Shown here one piece after another: positions 1-8,068 of a DNA stretch of 41,880 bases. Within the stretch, counting starts at the first letter, position 1. Every line of letters begins with the position of its first letter. A program made the position numbers and the translations under genes. Origin of the DNA: Gilvimarinus agarilyticus. Its GTDB lineage: Bacteria; Pseudomonadota; Gammaproteobacteria; Pseudomonadales; Cellvibrionaceae. The stretch covers positions 692,395 to 734,274 of the forward strand of contig NZ_JXCJ01000001.1 of the NCBI RefSeq assembly GCF_000832015.1, read 5' to 3'. The notes beneath the pieces are model-generated. The model saw only the letters and a program-made list of their open reading frames with translations, did no database searches and had not been told where the DNA came from.

Positions 1-18
1 CTTTAGGCCGACCTGCTG

Positions 19-291
19 TTACAGGCTCAGCTCTTGCTGCATTTTTTCGTTGAACTTCTCATTGATTTTAGCGCTTAACTTGTCGGCAATCGCGTCGGTT
101 TTGTCGGTAAAATCAACATCGATTACTTTTAGTTCGTTGTCCGCTAAATTCTTTTCTGATTTAACGTTGATGGCTTGAGCCGTTTGATTGGCAGCCAGGG
201 TAAGGCTGTTGTCAGCTTGCTCGGTGGCGTCATTTGCAATTGCGCCGGTGGCAAAAAGTAATCCTGCCAGTAATACACCATAGGTCTTCAT
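19..291 (-). CDS. Small secreted protein of unknown function
   Basis: 90-residue protein with a clear N-terminal signal peptide (MKTYGVLLAGLLFATGAIA, probable cleavage near residue 19). The rest is polar, alanine/lysine/glutamate-rich and probably helical, with no cysteine and no recognisable domain. The ATG at 291 is well placed behind a strong purine-rich ribosome site (GGAGGGA, about 4 nt away). I do not recognise the family. It is likely periplasmic. It is divergent from polA across a 370-bp region rich in GTTAC-type repeats that may regulate it. Existence is fairly sure because of the signal peptide and ribosome site; function is unknown. Confidence 0.7.
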   Translation of the reverse strand: MKTYGVLLAGLLFATGAIANDATEQADNSLTLAANQTAQAINVKSEKNLADNELKVIDVDFTDKTDAIADKLSAKINEKFNEKMQQELSL

Positions 292-373
292 AAGATCCCT
301 CCGTTGGTTTAGGTGACGTAACGCGGCGGTGTGTCGCGTTTACGGTTATCGTAATCGACCGCTTGTGGCGGTC

Positions 374-400
374 TGTTACCATCTGTTACGTATGGTAACA
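374..400. promoter_or_regulatory. Inverted repeat TGTTACCAT-N9-ATGGTAACA, candidate operator
   Basis: Perfect 9-nt arms (374-382 and 392-400) around a 9-nt spacer that itself contains another TGTTAC, so CTGTTAC is also directly repeated 10 bp apart. It lies about 83 bp upstream of the start of the minus-strand secreted-protein gene. The regulator is unknown. Confidence 0.4.
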
Positions 401-507
401 CAAAGTGAGGTTTAGTCCATAGCATTACTTGATTAATTTGTAAAATGCTGCAGAAACCGCCTCTAAGTGACGGTTTTTGGGGAAATAAATGCTTGGTTGT
501 GCACTTT

Positions 508-536
508 TTGACCGGTAACACTTGTGGTAACTAAGA
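508..536 (+). promoter_or_regulatory. Possible polA promoter with overlapping GGTAAC direct repeats
   Basis: TTGACC at 508-513 is a good -35 match. The -10 about 16 bp further on is poor (ACTAAG-like). Two GGTAAC words, at 514-519 and 526-531, sit 12 bp apart in the spacer, the placement expected of a bound regulator. Tentative. Confidence 0.3.
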
Positions 537-663
537 GATGTGGCGCTGTTTTCGCCAAAGAGATACCTGTGGCTTTGGTGTATCCTTGCGCTTGCTTTGG
601 CCTGTGCTTACGGAAAAGGCCGGCGTTACCCCGCACCACGAACAAGCGACACGAGACAATCTT

Positions 664-3390
664 ATGAGTGAGCAAAACCCCATCGTCTTAGTGGATGGCT
701 CTTCTTATCTGTACCGCGCCTATCATGCCCTGCCGCCGTTAAACAATTCGCGTGGTCAGCCCACCGGTGCAGTAAAGGGCGTGATCAGCATGCTGCGGCG
801 GCTGCTGAAAGATTACCCCGACAGCCCGGTGGCGGTGGTGTTTGATGCCAAGGGCAAAACCTTTCGCGACGAGCTGTTCGCCGAATACAAAGCTCAGCGG
901 CCGCCGATGCCCGACGATATGCGCCCGCAAATTGAGCCGATCCACAATATTGTGAAGGCGATGGGTTTGCCGCTGTTAGTCGAGGAGGGGGTCGAGGCCG
1001 ACGATGTAATTGGTACTCTGGCTCTGCAGGCCAAAGACGATGGCCGCCCAGTGGTGATTTCTACCGGCGATAAAGACATGGCGCAGCTGGTGAACCACAA
1101 GGTAACACTGGTAAACACCATGACCGGTAGTGCGCTGGATGAAGCGGGCGTAAAAGAGAAGTACGGATTTGGCCCCGAGCTTATGATCGACTTTTTAGCC
1201 TTGATGGGTGACAAGGTGGACAACATACCCGGCGTGCCGGGGGTGGGCGAAAAAACCGCCAAGGCGTTGTTGCAGGGTGTGGGCGGGTTAGATGCACTGT
1301 ACGACAACTTAGAGGCAATCCGTGAACTGGATTTTCGCGGCGCGAAAAAGATGCCCGAAAAACTCGCCGAGCACCGCGACCAGGCGTACCTATCCTATGA
1401 GCTCGCTACTATTAAAGTTGATGTGCCGCTGCACGTCGAGGTCAACGACATCGCCTTGGGCGAGCCCGATAAAGCCGCCTTAAAGGCGCTATTCGAGGAG
1501 ATGGAGTTTAAAACCTGGCTCGATGAGCTGGATGCCGAGCCAGAGGCCGCGGCAGGCGAATCAGAGCCCAAAGAGAAAGTAAGTGTTCACTACGATACTG
1601 TGTTAAGCGAGGCCGACTTTACTGCCTGGCTGGATCGCTTAAAAGCGGCAGAGCTGTTTGCCTTTGATACCGAAACCACCAGCTTACAAGCGCGCAGTGC
1701 CGAGGTTGTGGGGGTGTCTTTTGCAGTTGAACCCGGTCGGGCCGCCTACGTGCCGCTGGCGCACGACTACTTAGAGGCGCCCGAGCAGCTGGATCGCGAA
1801 TGGGTGCTGGAGCAACTCAAGCCGTTGCTCGAGGACGCCGGCAAGGCCAAAGTCGGGCAAAACCTTAAGTACGATCGCAATGTGCTGGCTAATCACGGAA
1901 TTACCCTGAAGGGCATTGCCTGGGACACCATGCTGGAGTCTTATGTGCACAACTCGGTAGCCGGGCGCCACGATATGGACTCGCTGGCGATGCGTTATCT
2001 CAATGAAAACACCATCCACTTTGAGGATATTGCCGGCAAGGGCGCTAAGCAGCTGACCTTTAACCAAATTAAGGTCGAGGATGCCGCCCCTTACGCCGCT
2101 GAAGACGCCGATATTACTCTGCGATTGCACGAGGCCATTTGGCCGCAGCTAGAGCAAGACGAGCCGCTGCGCAAGGTGCTAATGGACATCGAAATGCCCC
2201 TGGTACCGGTATTGGCTGACATTGAGCGCAACGGCGCCCTGGTGGATGCCAAGCAGCTTGGCGAGCAGAGCAAAGAGTTGGAGCAACGCCTGCAAGAGCT
2301 TGAGCGTGAAGCGTTTGATATTGCCGGCACTGAGTTTAACTTAAGCTCCCCTAAGCAGTTGGGGGTGATTTTATTTGAGACTCTGGGTTTACCCGTTAAA
2401 AAGAAGACCAAAACCGGCGCCCCCTCTACCGCCGAAGAGGTACTGCAAGAGCTGGCGCTGGATTACCCGCTGCCCAAGCTGCTGCTGGAGTACCGCGGGC
2501 TGGCCAAGCTTAAGTCGACCTACACCGATAAGCTGCCAAAAATGATTAACCCGGCTACCGGGCGCATCCACACCTCTTACCATCAGGCGGTAACCGCCAC
2601 CGGGCGCTTGTCGTCGGCCGACCCCAATTTACAGAACATCCCCATTCGTACCGAGCAGGGCCGACGCATTCGCAAGGCATTTGTGGCGCCCAGGGGCTAC
2701 AAGATCCTGGCGGCAGACTACTCGCAAATCGAGCTGCGCATTATGGCGCACCTATCGGGCGATGAAGGCCTACTAAGCGCGTTTAGCCAGGGGCTTGATG
2801 TGCACAAGGCCACGGCCGCCGAGGTATTTGGCACCGAGGTTGATAAGGTCACCGATGAGATGCGCCGCCGCGCCAAAGCCATTAACTTTGGCCTGATTTA
2901 CGGTATGTCGGCCTTCGGACTGGGTAAGCAATTGGGCTTGGGGCGCAACGAGGCTCAGGGCTACATCGATCGCTACTTTGAGCGCTACCCAGGCGTCGCC
3001 CGCTACATGGATGATACCCGGGCGTTGGCGCACGCAACCGGCTATGTAGAAACCATCATAGGGCGTCGCCTGTACCTGCCGGATATCAACGCGCGCAATA
3101 AGATGCTGCAGCAGGCCGCAGAGCGAACCGCGATTAACGCCCCGATGCAGGGAACCGCCGCCGATATTATTAAAAAGGCCATGGTGAGCGTCGCGGATTG
3201 GCTGTACGAGAGTAACTTGGACGCCAAATTGGTGATGCAGGTGCACGATGAATTGGTGCTGGAAGTTAAAGAGGCAGATTTAGACGCCGTGCGCGACGGT
3301 GTGATTGAACGAATGAGCGCTGCTGTGGACTTAAAAGTACCTTTATTAGTGGAGGCCGGTGCCGGAGATAGCTGGGATGAGGCCCATTAA
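664..3390 (+). CDS. polA: DNA polymerase I
   Basis: 908-residue DNA polymerase I with all three activities. It fills gaps and removes primers during replication and repair. Residues 1 to about 290 form the 5'-3' nuclease (begins [29 protein letters not shown] and the [10 protein letters not shown] helix-hairpin-helix are visible). The 3'-5' proofreading domain keeps its catalytic D335 and E337 (FDTETTS), so proofreading should be active. The polymerase domain carries motif A with D685 ([16 protein letters not shown]) and motif C H861-D862-E863 ([10 protein letters not shown]). Length fits the family. An in-frame ATG at 538 would add 42 residues unlike any PolA N-terminus, so 664 is chosen. 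It is followed by the two putative sRNAs and then engB, an arrangement also found in Pseudomonas and enterics. Confidence 0.97.
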   Translation: MSEQNPIVLVDGSSYLYRAYHALPPLNNSRGQPTGAVKGVISMLRRLLKDYPDSPVAVVFDAKGKTFRDELFAEYKAQRPPMPDDMRPQIEPIHNIVKAMGLPLLVEEGVEADDVIGTLALQAKDDGRPVVISTGDKDMAQLVNHKVTLVNTMTGSALDEAGVKEKYGFGPELMIDFLALMGDKVDNIPGVPGVGEKTAKALLQGVGGLDALYDNLEAIRELDFRGAKKMPEKLAEHRDQAYLSYELATIKVDVPLHVEVNDIALGEPDKAALKALFEEMEFKTWLDELDAEPEAAAGESEPKEKVSVHYDTVLSEADFTAWLDRLKAAELFAFDTETTSLQARSAEVVGVSFAVEPGRAAYVPLAHDYLEAPEQLDREWVLEQLKPLLEDAGKAKVGQNLKYDRNVLANHGITLKGIAWDTMLESYVHNSVAGRHDMDSLAMRYLNENTIHFEDIAGKGAKQLTFNQIKVEDAAPYAAEDADITLRLHEAIWPQLEQDEPLRKVLMDIEMPLVPVLADIERNGALVDAKQLGEQSKELEQRLQELEREAFDIAGTEFNLSSPKQLGVILFETLGLPVKKKTKTGAPSTAEEVLQELALDYPLPKLLLEYRGLAKLKSTYTDKLPKMINPATGRIHTSYHQAVTATGRLSSADPNLQNIPIRTEQGRRIRKAFVAPRGYKILAADYSQIELRIMAHLSGDEGLLSAFSQGLDVHKATAAEVFGTEVDKVTDEMRRRAKAINFGLIYGMSAFGLGKQLGLGRNEAQGYIDRYFERYPGVARYMDDTRALAHATGYVETIIGRRLYLPDINARNKMLQQAAERTAINAPMQGTAADIIKKAMVSVADWLYESNLDAKLVMQVHDELVLEVKEADLDAVRDGVIERMSAAVDLKVPLLVEAGAGDSWDEAH

Positions 3391-3453
3391 AGGTTAATTT
3401 TGAGGTTTTTTACGCCAAAAGTGAAAAATTTTAAATAAACCTGAACAAAAGCT

Positions 3454-3480
3454 GAACTTTTCCGGTAGAGGCGACTCTCA
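3454..3480 (+). promoter_or_regulatory. Sigma-E/AlgU-like promoter for sRNA 1
   Basis: GAACTT (3454-3459), 16-nt spacer, TCTCA (3476-3480), matching the extracytoplasmic-function sigma factor (RpoE/AlgU) pattern GAACTT-N16/17-TCtgA. A start near 3486 would give a transcript ending at the terminator at 3596. The same architecture recurs at 3706-3732. Confidence 0.55.
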
Positions 3481-3485
3481 GTAAC

Positions 3486-3597
3486 AGCACATTGAACAGT
3501 TTATTTTTCATGAGCTCCTCCTCTATTGGCTAAATGCCAACTTGGCAGATTAACTTGCTGACATCAGGCCCCGATCATATGGTTGGGGCTTTTTTTA
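3486..3597 (+). ncRNA. Putative sRNA 1 in the polA-engB gap (ErsA/Spot 42 position)
   Basis: About 111 nt from the predicted start to the T-run. It contains a CU-rich stretch, CTCCTCCTCT (3515-3524), complementary to a Shine-Dalgarno sequence and preceded by a U-rich segment; a small perfect hairpin TTGGC-TAAAT-GCCAA (3526-3540); and a terminator (GCCCC 3568-3572 / GGGGC 3585-3589, seven T). There is no plausible ORF. The position between polA and engB is that of Spot 42 in enterics and the sigma-22-dependent ErsA in Pseudomonas aeruginosa. Homology to either is inferred from position, promoter type and size, not from alignment. Confidence 0.6.
3566..3596 (+). terminator. Rho-independent terminator of sRNA 1
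   Basis: GCCCC (3568-3572) pairs with GGGGC (3585-3589), extended by weaker flanking pairs, and seven T follow (3590-3596). Confidence 0.75.
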
Positions 3598-3705
3598 TGC
3601 GTCGGTTTATCTGCAGTGAGTAGAGCGGCGAAGTTGCTAAACGCCGGTTGTTGCGCGTTCGTTGCCGAGTTAAGACGTGCATCACAAATTTTTACACATA
3701 CCGAT

Positions 3706-3732
3706 GAACTAACCCGCAAGCTTCTAGTCTCA
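3706..3732 (+). promoter_or_regulatory. Second sigma-E/AlgU-like promoter, for sRNA 2
   Basis: GAACTA (3706-3711), 16-nt spacer, TCTCA (3728-3732). Spacing and -10 are identical to those at 3454-3480, and the following bases are nearly identical too (GTAACAG versus GTTACAG). Two such promoters 252 bp apart are unlikely by chance. Confidence 0.5.
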
Positions 3733-3737
3733 GTTAC

Positions 3738-3833
3738 AGGTTGATTGCGTAGCATGCAAATCCGTAACTGGCATCACCCCCCAAGGATGTCAGTATTGTG
3801 GCCGATAACAAATTGTTATCGGCCTTTTTTTTG
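3738..3833 (+). ncRNA. Putative sRNA 2 in the polA-engB gap
   Basis: About 95 nt. The centre folds into an 8-bp stem, CTGGCATC (3768-3775) with GATGTCAG (3786-3793, one G-U pair), presenting a 10-nt loop with six consecutive C (3777-3782), a typical exposed anti-Shine-Dalgarno seed. An 11-bp terminator stem and eight T follow. No ORF or ribosome site is present. Outside the promoter the sequence differs from sRNA 1, so if they arose by duplication the bodies have diverged. Predicted only. Confidence 0.55.
3800..3832 (+). terminator. Strong rho-independent terminator of sRNA 2
   Basis: Perfect 11-bp stem GGCCGATAACA (3800-3810) / TGTTATCGGCC (3814-3824), 3-nt loop, eight T at 3825-3832. It faces the 3' end of the oppositely oriented engB. 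Confidence 0.85.
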
Positions 3834-3859
3834 CCCACTCGCTGAAACTTCCCAGCAGG

Positions 3860-4504
3860 CTAACCCTCAAGCTCCTCTGGTTGTAACTCCCGTCCACCCT
3901 CTAACAGCCAGCTCGACAGCTTGATCTTAAGCTCGTCCAGCCCGGTCTTTTTAAGCGACGAAAACATCTGCACACTGATCAGGTCGTCCACCTCGGCGTC
4001 TTTAAGGTCTTTTTTAATTTGCAGCAAAGTGGCGTTGGCTGGACCCTTTTTGAGTTTGTCGGCCTTGGTGAGCAGCAAGTGCACCGGCATATTCACTTCA
4101 ACCGCCCAGTTGATGACCATGGTGTCAAACTCCTGCATGGGGTGGCGAATATCCATCACCACCACCAGACCGGTCAGGCAGCGACGTTCGTGTAAGTACT
4201 CCGATAAGTTCGCCTGCCACTTTTGTTTCATGGCCAGCGATACTTTGGCATAGCCGTAGCCGGGCAAGTCGACCAGCCGCGTGTCTTCGGTCAGTTCAAA
4301 GTAGTTAATTAGCTGAGTGCGGCCCGGGGTTTTACTGGTGCGTGCCAGCTTAGAGTTGTTGGTAAGGGTGTTTATGGCGCTGGACTTGCCCGCGTTGGAG
4401 CGCCCGGCAAAGGCGACCTCACGCCCGAACTCTGGGGGACATTCGCGAATACTGGGGGCGCTTTGAGTAAATTGCGCGCGGTTAAAGGCGACGATCTCGG
4501 GCAT
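3860..4504 (-). CDS. engB: Ribosome biogenesis GTPase EngB (YihA/YsxC)
   Basis: 214-residue TRAFAC-class GTPase needed for assembly of the 50S ribosomal subunit. Visible nucleotide motifs: P-loop [14 protein letters not shown] near residue 35, switch-[13 protein letters not shown], and the guanine-specificity motif TKADK. Length and order of motifs fit EngB. The ATG at 4504 is used. Encoded opposite to polA and cytochrome c4, as in Pseudomonas. The C-terminus (about 15 residues) is glutamate-rich, a normal variable tail. Confidence 0.95.
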   Translation of the reverse strand: MPEIVAFNRAQFTQSAPSIRECPPEFGREVAFAGRSNAGKSSAINTLTNNSKLARTSKTPGRTQLINYFELTEDTRLVDLPGYGYAKVSLAMKQKWQANLSEYLHERRCLTGLVVVMDIRHPMQEFDTMVINWAVEVNMPVHLLLTKADKLKKGPANATLLQIKKDLKDAEVDDLISVQMFSSLKKTGLDELKIKLSSWLLEGGRELQPEELEG

Positions 4505-4575
4505 GGTGATTACTCGTAGTTACGGCTTATCGGGTGTTGGCTCGGCAGTGTACCGGTTTCGGGTTTCGCGGGGAA

Positions 4576-4606
4576 TTGTTCAGAGTTTCGCGAGTTAGTA
4601 TATAAT
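4576..4606 (+). promoter_or_regulatory. Probable sigma-70 promoter for cytochrome c4
   Basis: TTGTTC (4576-4581) and TATAAT (4601-4606) with 19-nt spacing, or an overlapping TATATA with 17-nt spacing. This would give a 5' leader of roughly 100 nt before the ATG at 4715. Confidence 0.5.
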
Positions 4607-4714
4607 GCCGGCTGCAACCGGGTTGAGCCATCCTTTTTGGCCCTCAGCCTCTGCCTGGCAAGCAAAGTCAAGGCAACATCGCCAACACAAAATGACGACT
4701 TCACAGGTTAGCCA

Positions 4715-5395
4715 ATGAAAAAACATGTTTTATCTTTGCTTCTCGCAATGGGGGCCGCAGCGCTGACCCAAAGCGTTAGTGCCGCTGGCGACGCCAGTGC
4801 CGGTGCCGACAAATCGGCTGTTTGTGCCGCCTGTCACGGCGCCGATGGTAACAGCCCAGCGCCTACCTTTCCCAAAATCGCCGGGCTGGGTGAAAAATAC
4901 ATTCTTAAGCAGTTGCGTGACATTCAGGCTTGGGATCAAGCCTCGGGTGACGATAAAGCCACCACTGGCCGCGCCATTCCAGAAATGACCGGACAGCTAA
5001 GCGGCCTGAGCGACCAGGACTTGCAGGACCTGGCCGCGCACTATGCCGCGCAAACCATGCAACTGACTGGCTCGAAGGAAATGACCGTCAAGATTAACTC
5101 TGGTGAGATCGTTGATGCGCTGGCCCTGGGGCAGCGGACGTTCCGCGCTGGCAATCAGGAAACTGGTGTTCCGGCCTGTACCGGGTGTCACTCCCCCACC
5201 GGGGTGGGCAACGCGCCAGCGGGTTATCCACGCTTGGGCGGGCAATACGCCGAGTACATCGAGAAGCAGTTGCACGCCTTTCGGGCGGGTGAGCGCACCA
5301 ACGACGGTGATCAAATGATCATGCGATTGGCCGCTAAGAACCTGAGCGACCCCGAGATCAAGGCGCTGGCTAATTACATCGCGGGCTTGCACTAA
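4715..5395 (+). CDS. Diheme cytochrome c4
   Basis: 226-residue periplasmic electron carrier, usually between the cytochrome bc1 complex and terminal oxidases. It has a signal peptide (MKKHVLSLLLAMGAAALTQSVSAA) and two homologous cytochrome c domains, each with one heme site: C37-A-A-C40-H41 and C155-T-G-C158-H159. Conserved surroundings such as YPRLGGQYAEYI and LADYI-like C-terminal helices fit class I c4 cytochromes. Followed by a strong terminator and dsbA, as in Pseudomonas (where this family is called cc4). Confidence 0.93.
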   Translation: MKKHVLSLLLAMGAAALTQSVSAAGDASAGADKSAVCAACHGADGNSPAPTFPKIAGLGEKYILKQLRDIQAWDQASGDDKATTGRAIPEMTGQLSGLSDQDLQDLAAHYAAQTMQLTGSKEMTVKINSGEIVDALALGQRTFRAGNQETGVPACTGCHSPTGVGNAPAGYPRLGGQYAEYIEKQLHAFRAGERTNDGDQMIMRLAAKNLSDPEIKALANYIAGLH

Positions 5396-5411
5396 CCCCG
5401 GCGATCGAGCT

Positions 5412-5440
5412 AAAAAAGGCGGCCTTTGGTCGCCTTTTTT
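5412..5440 (+). terminator. Rho-independent terminator after cytochrome c4
   Basis: AAAAAAGGCG (5412-5421) / CGCCTTTTTT (5431-5440), 9-nt loop. Confidence 0.85.
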
Positions 5441-5547
5441 GTCCTTAATCGCTTAACCTGTATCGGAACTTGCGACTCACTTGCGGTTCTATAGCCTGTC
5501 ATTGTGATTTAATGATTAACGATAAATACCTAAAATGGAGCGAAATT

Positions 5548-6180
5548 ATGCGCGTATTCGTTGCCCTAATCGGCATCTTATTTAGCTTGGTCGCCTGTGC
5601 TCAGGACGCCACCCCAACCTATGAAGAGGGTAAGGAGTACACCGAAATCGCCGAGCCCGTGCGCACCGACGATGCCGACAAAATCGAAGTGCGTGAGATG
5701 TTTGCTTACACCTGCGGTCACTGCTTCCGTTTTGATCCACTGTTCCACGAGTGGAGTGAGAAACAGGCCGATGACGTCAATGTTATTCAAACCCCAGTGG
5801 TATGGGCCACCCAAATGGAGCCATACGCACGGGCCTTTTACACCGCCAAAGCGATGGGGGTGTTAGACGAGGCGCATATGGATTTGTTTAACGCTTTGCA
5901 CATTCAAAAAGCACGGATTCTTAATGTTGACGATTTTGCCGAGTTTTACTCGCAGTACGGCGTCGATAAAGACAAGTTCACCAAAACCTTCGAGTCGTTT
6001 GGTGTCGATAGCCAACTGCGTCAGGGCGACGCTAAAGCGCGCGCCTACGGCATTAGCGGTACGCCAGAGCTGGTGATTGACGGCCGTTACCGCGTTAGTG
6101 CCAGCGGTGCAGGTGGGCATCACGAGATGCTGCAAGTAGCCGATTACCTGGTAGAAAAGATACGCGCTGAGAAAAATTAG
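5548..6180 (+). CDS. dsbA: Thiol:disulfide interchange protein DsbA
   Basis: 210-residue periplasmic oxidase that introduces disulfides into exported proteins. A thioredoxin fold with inserted helical domain is indicated by the catalytic C56-G-H-C59 motif (the canonical DsbA dipeptide) and the cis-proline loop GISGTPEL with P173. The ATG at 5548 is preceded by a TGGAG ribosome site and begins a proper signal sequence; an upstream in-frame start at 5470 adds 26 residues without export character and is rejected. The signal ends in LVAC (C17), a good lipobox, so this DsbA may be a lipoprotein rather than soluble. A strong terminator follows. Confidence 0.93.
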   Translation: MRVFVALIGILFSLVACAQDATPTYEEGKEYTEIAEPVRTDDADKIEVREMFAYTCGHCFRFDPLFHEWSEKQADDVNVIQTPVVWATQMEPYARAFYTAKAMGVLDEAHMDLFNALHIQKARILNVDDFAEFYSQYGVDKDKFTKTFESFGVDSQLRQGDAKARAYGISGTPELVIDGRYRVSASGAGGHHEMLQVADYLVEKIRAEKN

Positions 6181-6206
6181 TCGCGTCGTCAGCCAAGCTG
6201 ACCTGC

Positions 6207-6241
6207 AAAAGCCCCGGTAGTGATCCACTACCGGGGCTTTT
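6207..6241 (+). terminator. Rho-independent terminator after dsbA
   Basis: 16-bp perfect stem AAAAGCCCCGGTAGTG (6207-6222) / CACTACCGGGGCTTTT (6226-6241) with a 3-nt loop, then more T. Confidence 0.9.
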
Positions 6242-6325
6242 TTGTATCCTATCAGGCACCCGAGCTGGTGTTGAAATTAGTGCCGGCTATAATGAGGCAA
6301 TCGACCGTAATAGGTGGCAATAACA

Positions 6326-8062
6326 ATGCGAGATACCGAGCTTACCGGTGACGAAGCAGCTAAATGGCGAGATAAGTATCTCGATGCCTTAGATGCTCAA
6401 GAGCAGCAAGAAAAAGCCTATCAGGCCGAGTCGCAACTGCTGAGCAAAGCGTTGGCGCGGGTTAGTTTAGCGGCTGAGGGCCAGCATCCCGAATTAGATT
6501 TGGTGCTTGAAGCGCTGCGTCGTAGCTTGCGGGCGGATGATAAAAACAGCATAAGCTCGCATTTGCAGAGGCTCGAGGAGTCACTGCTGAACTTCGAGCG
6601 CTATCGCGACCAAAATGCTGCGCAACAAAGTGACGCACTGCAGGCAATGGCGGCTCGTTTGCAGCAGATAGCTCCCGAGCGCGCCCTTAAAAAGCAACTG
6701 CGCAGCTTAAGCCTGGATGCGACCAAACACCGAAACCGGCTAGATGCCTACCCCGAGCTCCTGCGTACGTTAGAGCAGCTGCAAGCGCAAGTGCTGGCCG
6801 AGCGCGACCCGGAGCCCGCCAAGCCCGGCGGTTTAATGTCCCGTTGGTTTGCTAGCAGCGACCATCGGGACGAACAAACCACGGGGCACCAGCCTGAGCC
6901 AGAAGAAGCAGGACTGGCGCCCAGTACCGGAGCTGAGCGGAATGATGGCGCCGGTAAAGCTGATCGTGCCCTGTTTGAGTTAAACCCTAACGCCACCCTG
7001 CGCGACAGCGAAACTGTGAGCGAAAACTTACGCGCGATCATTAACGAGTTACTGCTAAGTGTTGAGGCCCAGGCCATAGCACCAGAGCGGGTCAGCGCGT
7101 TGCAGCAGCGGTTGCGCTCGGGCATTAGCAACGCCGATTTACTGCCGGCACTAGGTGAGGTGAGGGATTTAGTACTGGCGGCCTACATGGCGGCCACGCG
7201 CGCTTTTAGGGGCTACCTGACGGAAGTGAATCAGCAGCTAGCCGATATCTATCAGGTGATTGAAGGCGCGGCTCACCAAAGCGACGACTTACTGCAGGCG
7301 AGCGATCAAATGCAACAGCAAATGTTGAGCGAATTTGCTGAGCTGGAGGATCAAAGTGCCCGGGCCGAGAGTCTCGATGCGTTAAAACATCAGGTGCAGA
7401 GTCGGCTGGGTAACATCCGCGCCGCACTGCACGAGTACCAAAGCGCGAGCGAGCGCGACCATCCGGTGACCGAACAGCTAAATCTGTTGGCGGCCCGGGT
7501 GCGAGAAATGGAGCAAGAGGCGAGCCGCAGCCGCGAGGTGCTGGAAGAGCAGCGGGCGAAAGCGTTAACCGACCCACTGACCGGTATGCCCAATCGCGAG
7601 GCCTACAACGAGCGTATACAGCTAGAGCAACAGCGGTTTCAGCGTTACGGCCACCCGCTAACCTTGGCCGTGTGTGATTTGGACTATTTTAAAAACATCA
7701 ATGATACCCTGGGCCATCAGGCGGGTGACCGGGTGTTAAAAGTATTAAGTAGTGCCATTGCCAAGCGCCTGCGCGAAGTGGATTTTTTTGGTCGCTATGG
7801 TGGCGAGGAGTTTGTTATCGTGATGCCAGAGACAAGCGCCGACAACGCGTTTGTTGTGCTCGATCGCATTCGTGCCGCTATTGCCAAAACGGCCTTTAAC
7901 TACAAAGACACGCCGGTCGATATCACCGTTTCAATTGGCATCGCCGAGTTTCGTGCAGGTGGCAATGAAACCGCCGAGCTCGTGTTTGGTCGAGCCGATA
8001 AAGCGCTTTACGATGCCAAAGCAGCCGGGCGCAACACGTGTATGCTGGCCAGCGGAGAATAA
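6326..8062 (+). CDS. Coiled-coil diguanylate cyclase (GGDEF)
   Basis: 578-residue cytoplasmic protein that should make cyclic-di-GMP from two GTP. The first ~410 residues are glutamine/alanine/leucine-rich, without membrane segments, and predicted helical or coiled-coil; the C-terminal ~165 residues are a GGDEF domain. The active-site signature is G492-G-E-E-F496, an accepted active variant, and the inhibitory I-site R483-E-V-D486 lies exactly five residues before it, so product inhibition is expected. The ATG at 6326 has AGGTGG 8 nt upstream; a GTG at 6314 is the alternative. It begins a five-gene cluster (6 nt to the cupredoxin). Pseudomonas aeruginosa has a GGDEF gene in the same place near dsbA. 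Confidence 0.9.
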   Translation: MRDTELTGDEAAKWRDKYLDALDAQEQQEKAYQAESQLLSKALARVSLAAEGQHPELDLVLEALRRSLRADDKNSISSHLQRLEESLLNFERYRDQNAAQQSDALQAMAARLQQIAPERALKKQLRSLSLDATKHRNRLDAYPELLRTLEQLQAQVLAERDPEPAKPGGLMSRWFASSDHRDEQTTGHQPEPEEAGLAPSTGAERNDGAGKADRALFELNPNATLRDSETVSENLRAIINELLLSVEAQAIAPERVSALQQRLRSGISNADLLPALGEVRDLVLAAYMAATRAFRGYLTEVNQQLADIYQVIEGAAHQSDDLLQASDQMQQQMLSEFAELEDQSARAESLDALKHQVQSRLGNIRAALHEYQSASERDHPVTEQLNLLAARVREMEQEASRSREVLEEQRAKALTDPLTGMPNREAYNERIQLEQQRFQRYGHPLTLAVCDLDYFKNINDTLGHQAGDRVLKVLSSAIAKRLREVDFFGRYGGEEFVIVMPETSADNAFVVLDRIRAAIAKTAFNYKDTPVDITVSIGIAEFRAGGNETAELVFGRADKALYDAKAAGRNTCMLASGE

Positions 8063-8068
8063 CACTTT

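Larger units (their letters stand above)
292..663. other. Intergenic region between the small secreted protein and polA
   Basis: 371 bp without a convincing gene. It holds the divergent control regions and an unusual density of GTTAC/GTAAC words: a 9-bp perfect inverted repeat at 374-400, direct CTGTTAC repeats at 373 and 383, and GGTAAC repeats at 514 and 526. A 6-bp inverted repeat (421-426/444-449) and a weak terminator-like stem (AAACCG 454-459 / CGGTTT 471-476, then a short T-run) point rightward. A reading frame continues upstream of polA from 538, but it is not polA-like before 664. Confidence 0.6.

Noticed and set aside
538-663. Upstream in-frame extension of polA
   Set aside because: The added 42 residues do not resemble any PolA N-terminus; the conserved nuclease start begins at 664.
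894-1307. 137-codon antisense frame in polA
   Set aside because: Serine/threonine-rich translation typical of antisense shadows; polA is clearly the coding strand.
2773-3246. 157-codon open frame antisense to polA
   Set aside because: Shadow of a GC-rich coding strand; no ribosome site and no recognisable protein features.
3564-3755. Minus-strand 63-codon frame in the polA-engB gap
   Set aside because: It runs through a terminator hairpin and a promoter of the predicted sRNAs; composition is not protein-like.
4510-4704. 64-codon minus-strand frame between engB and cytochrome c4
   Set aside because: It covers the cytochrome c4 promoter, has no signal or domain and no good ribosome site.
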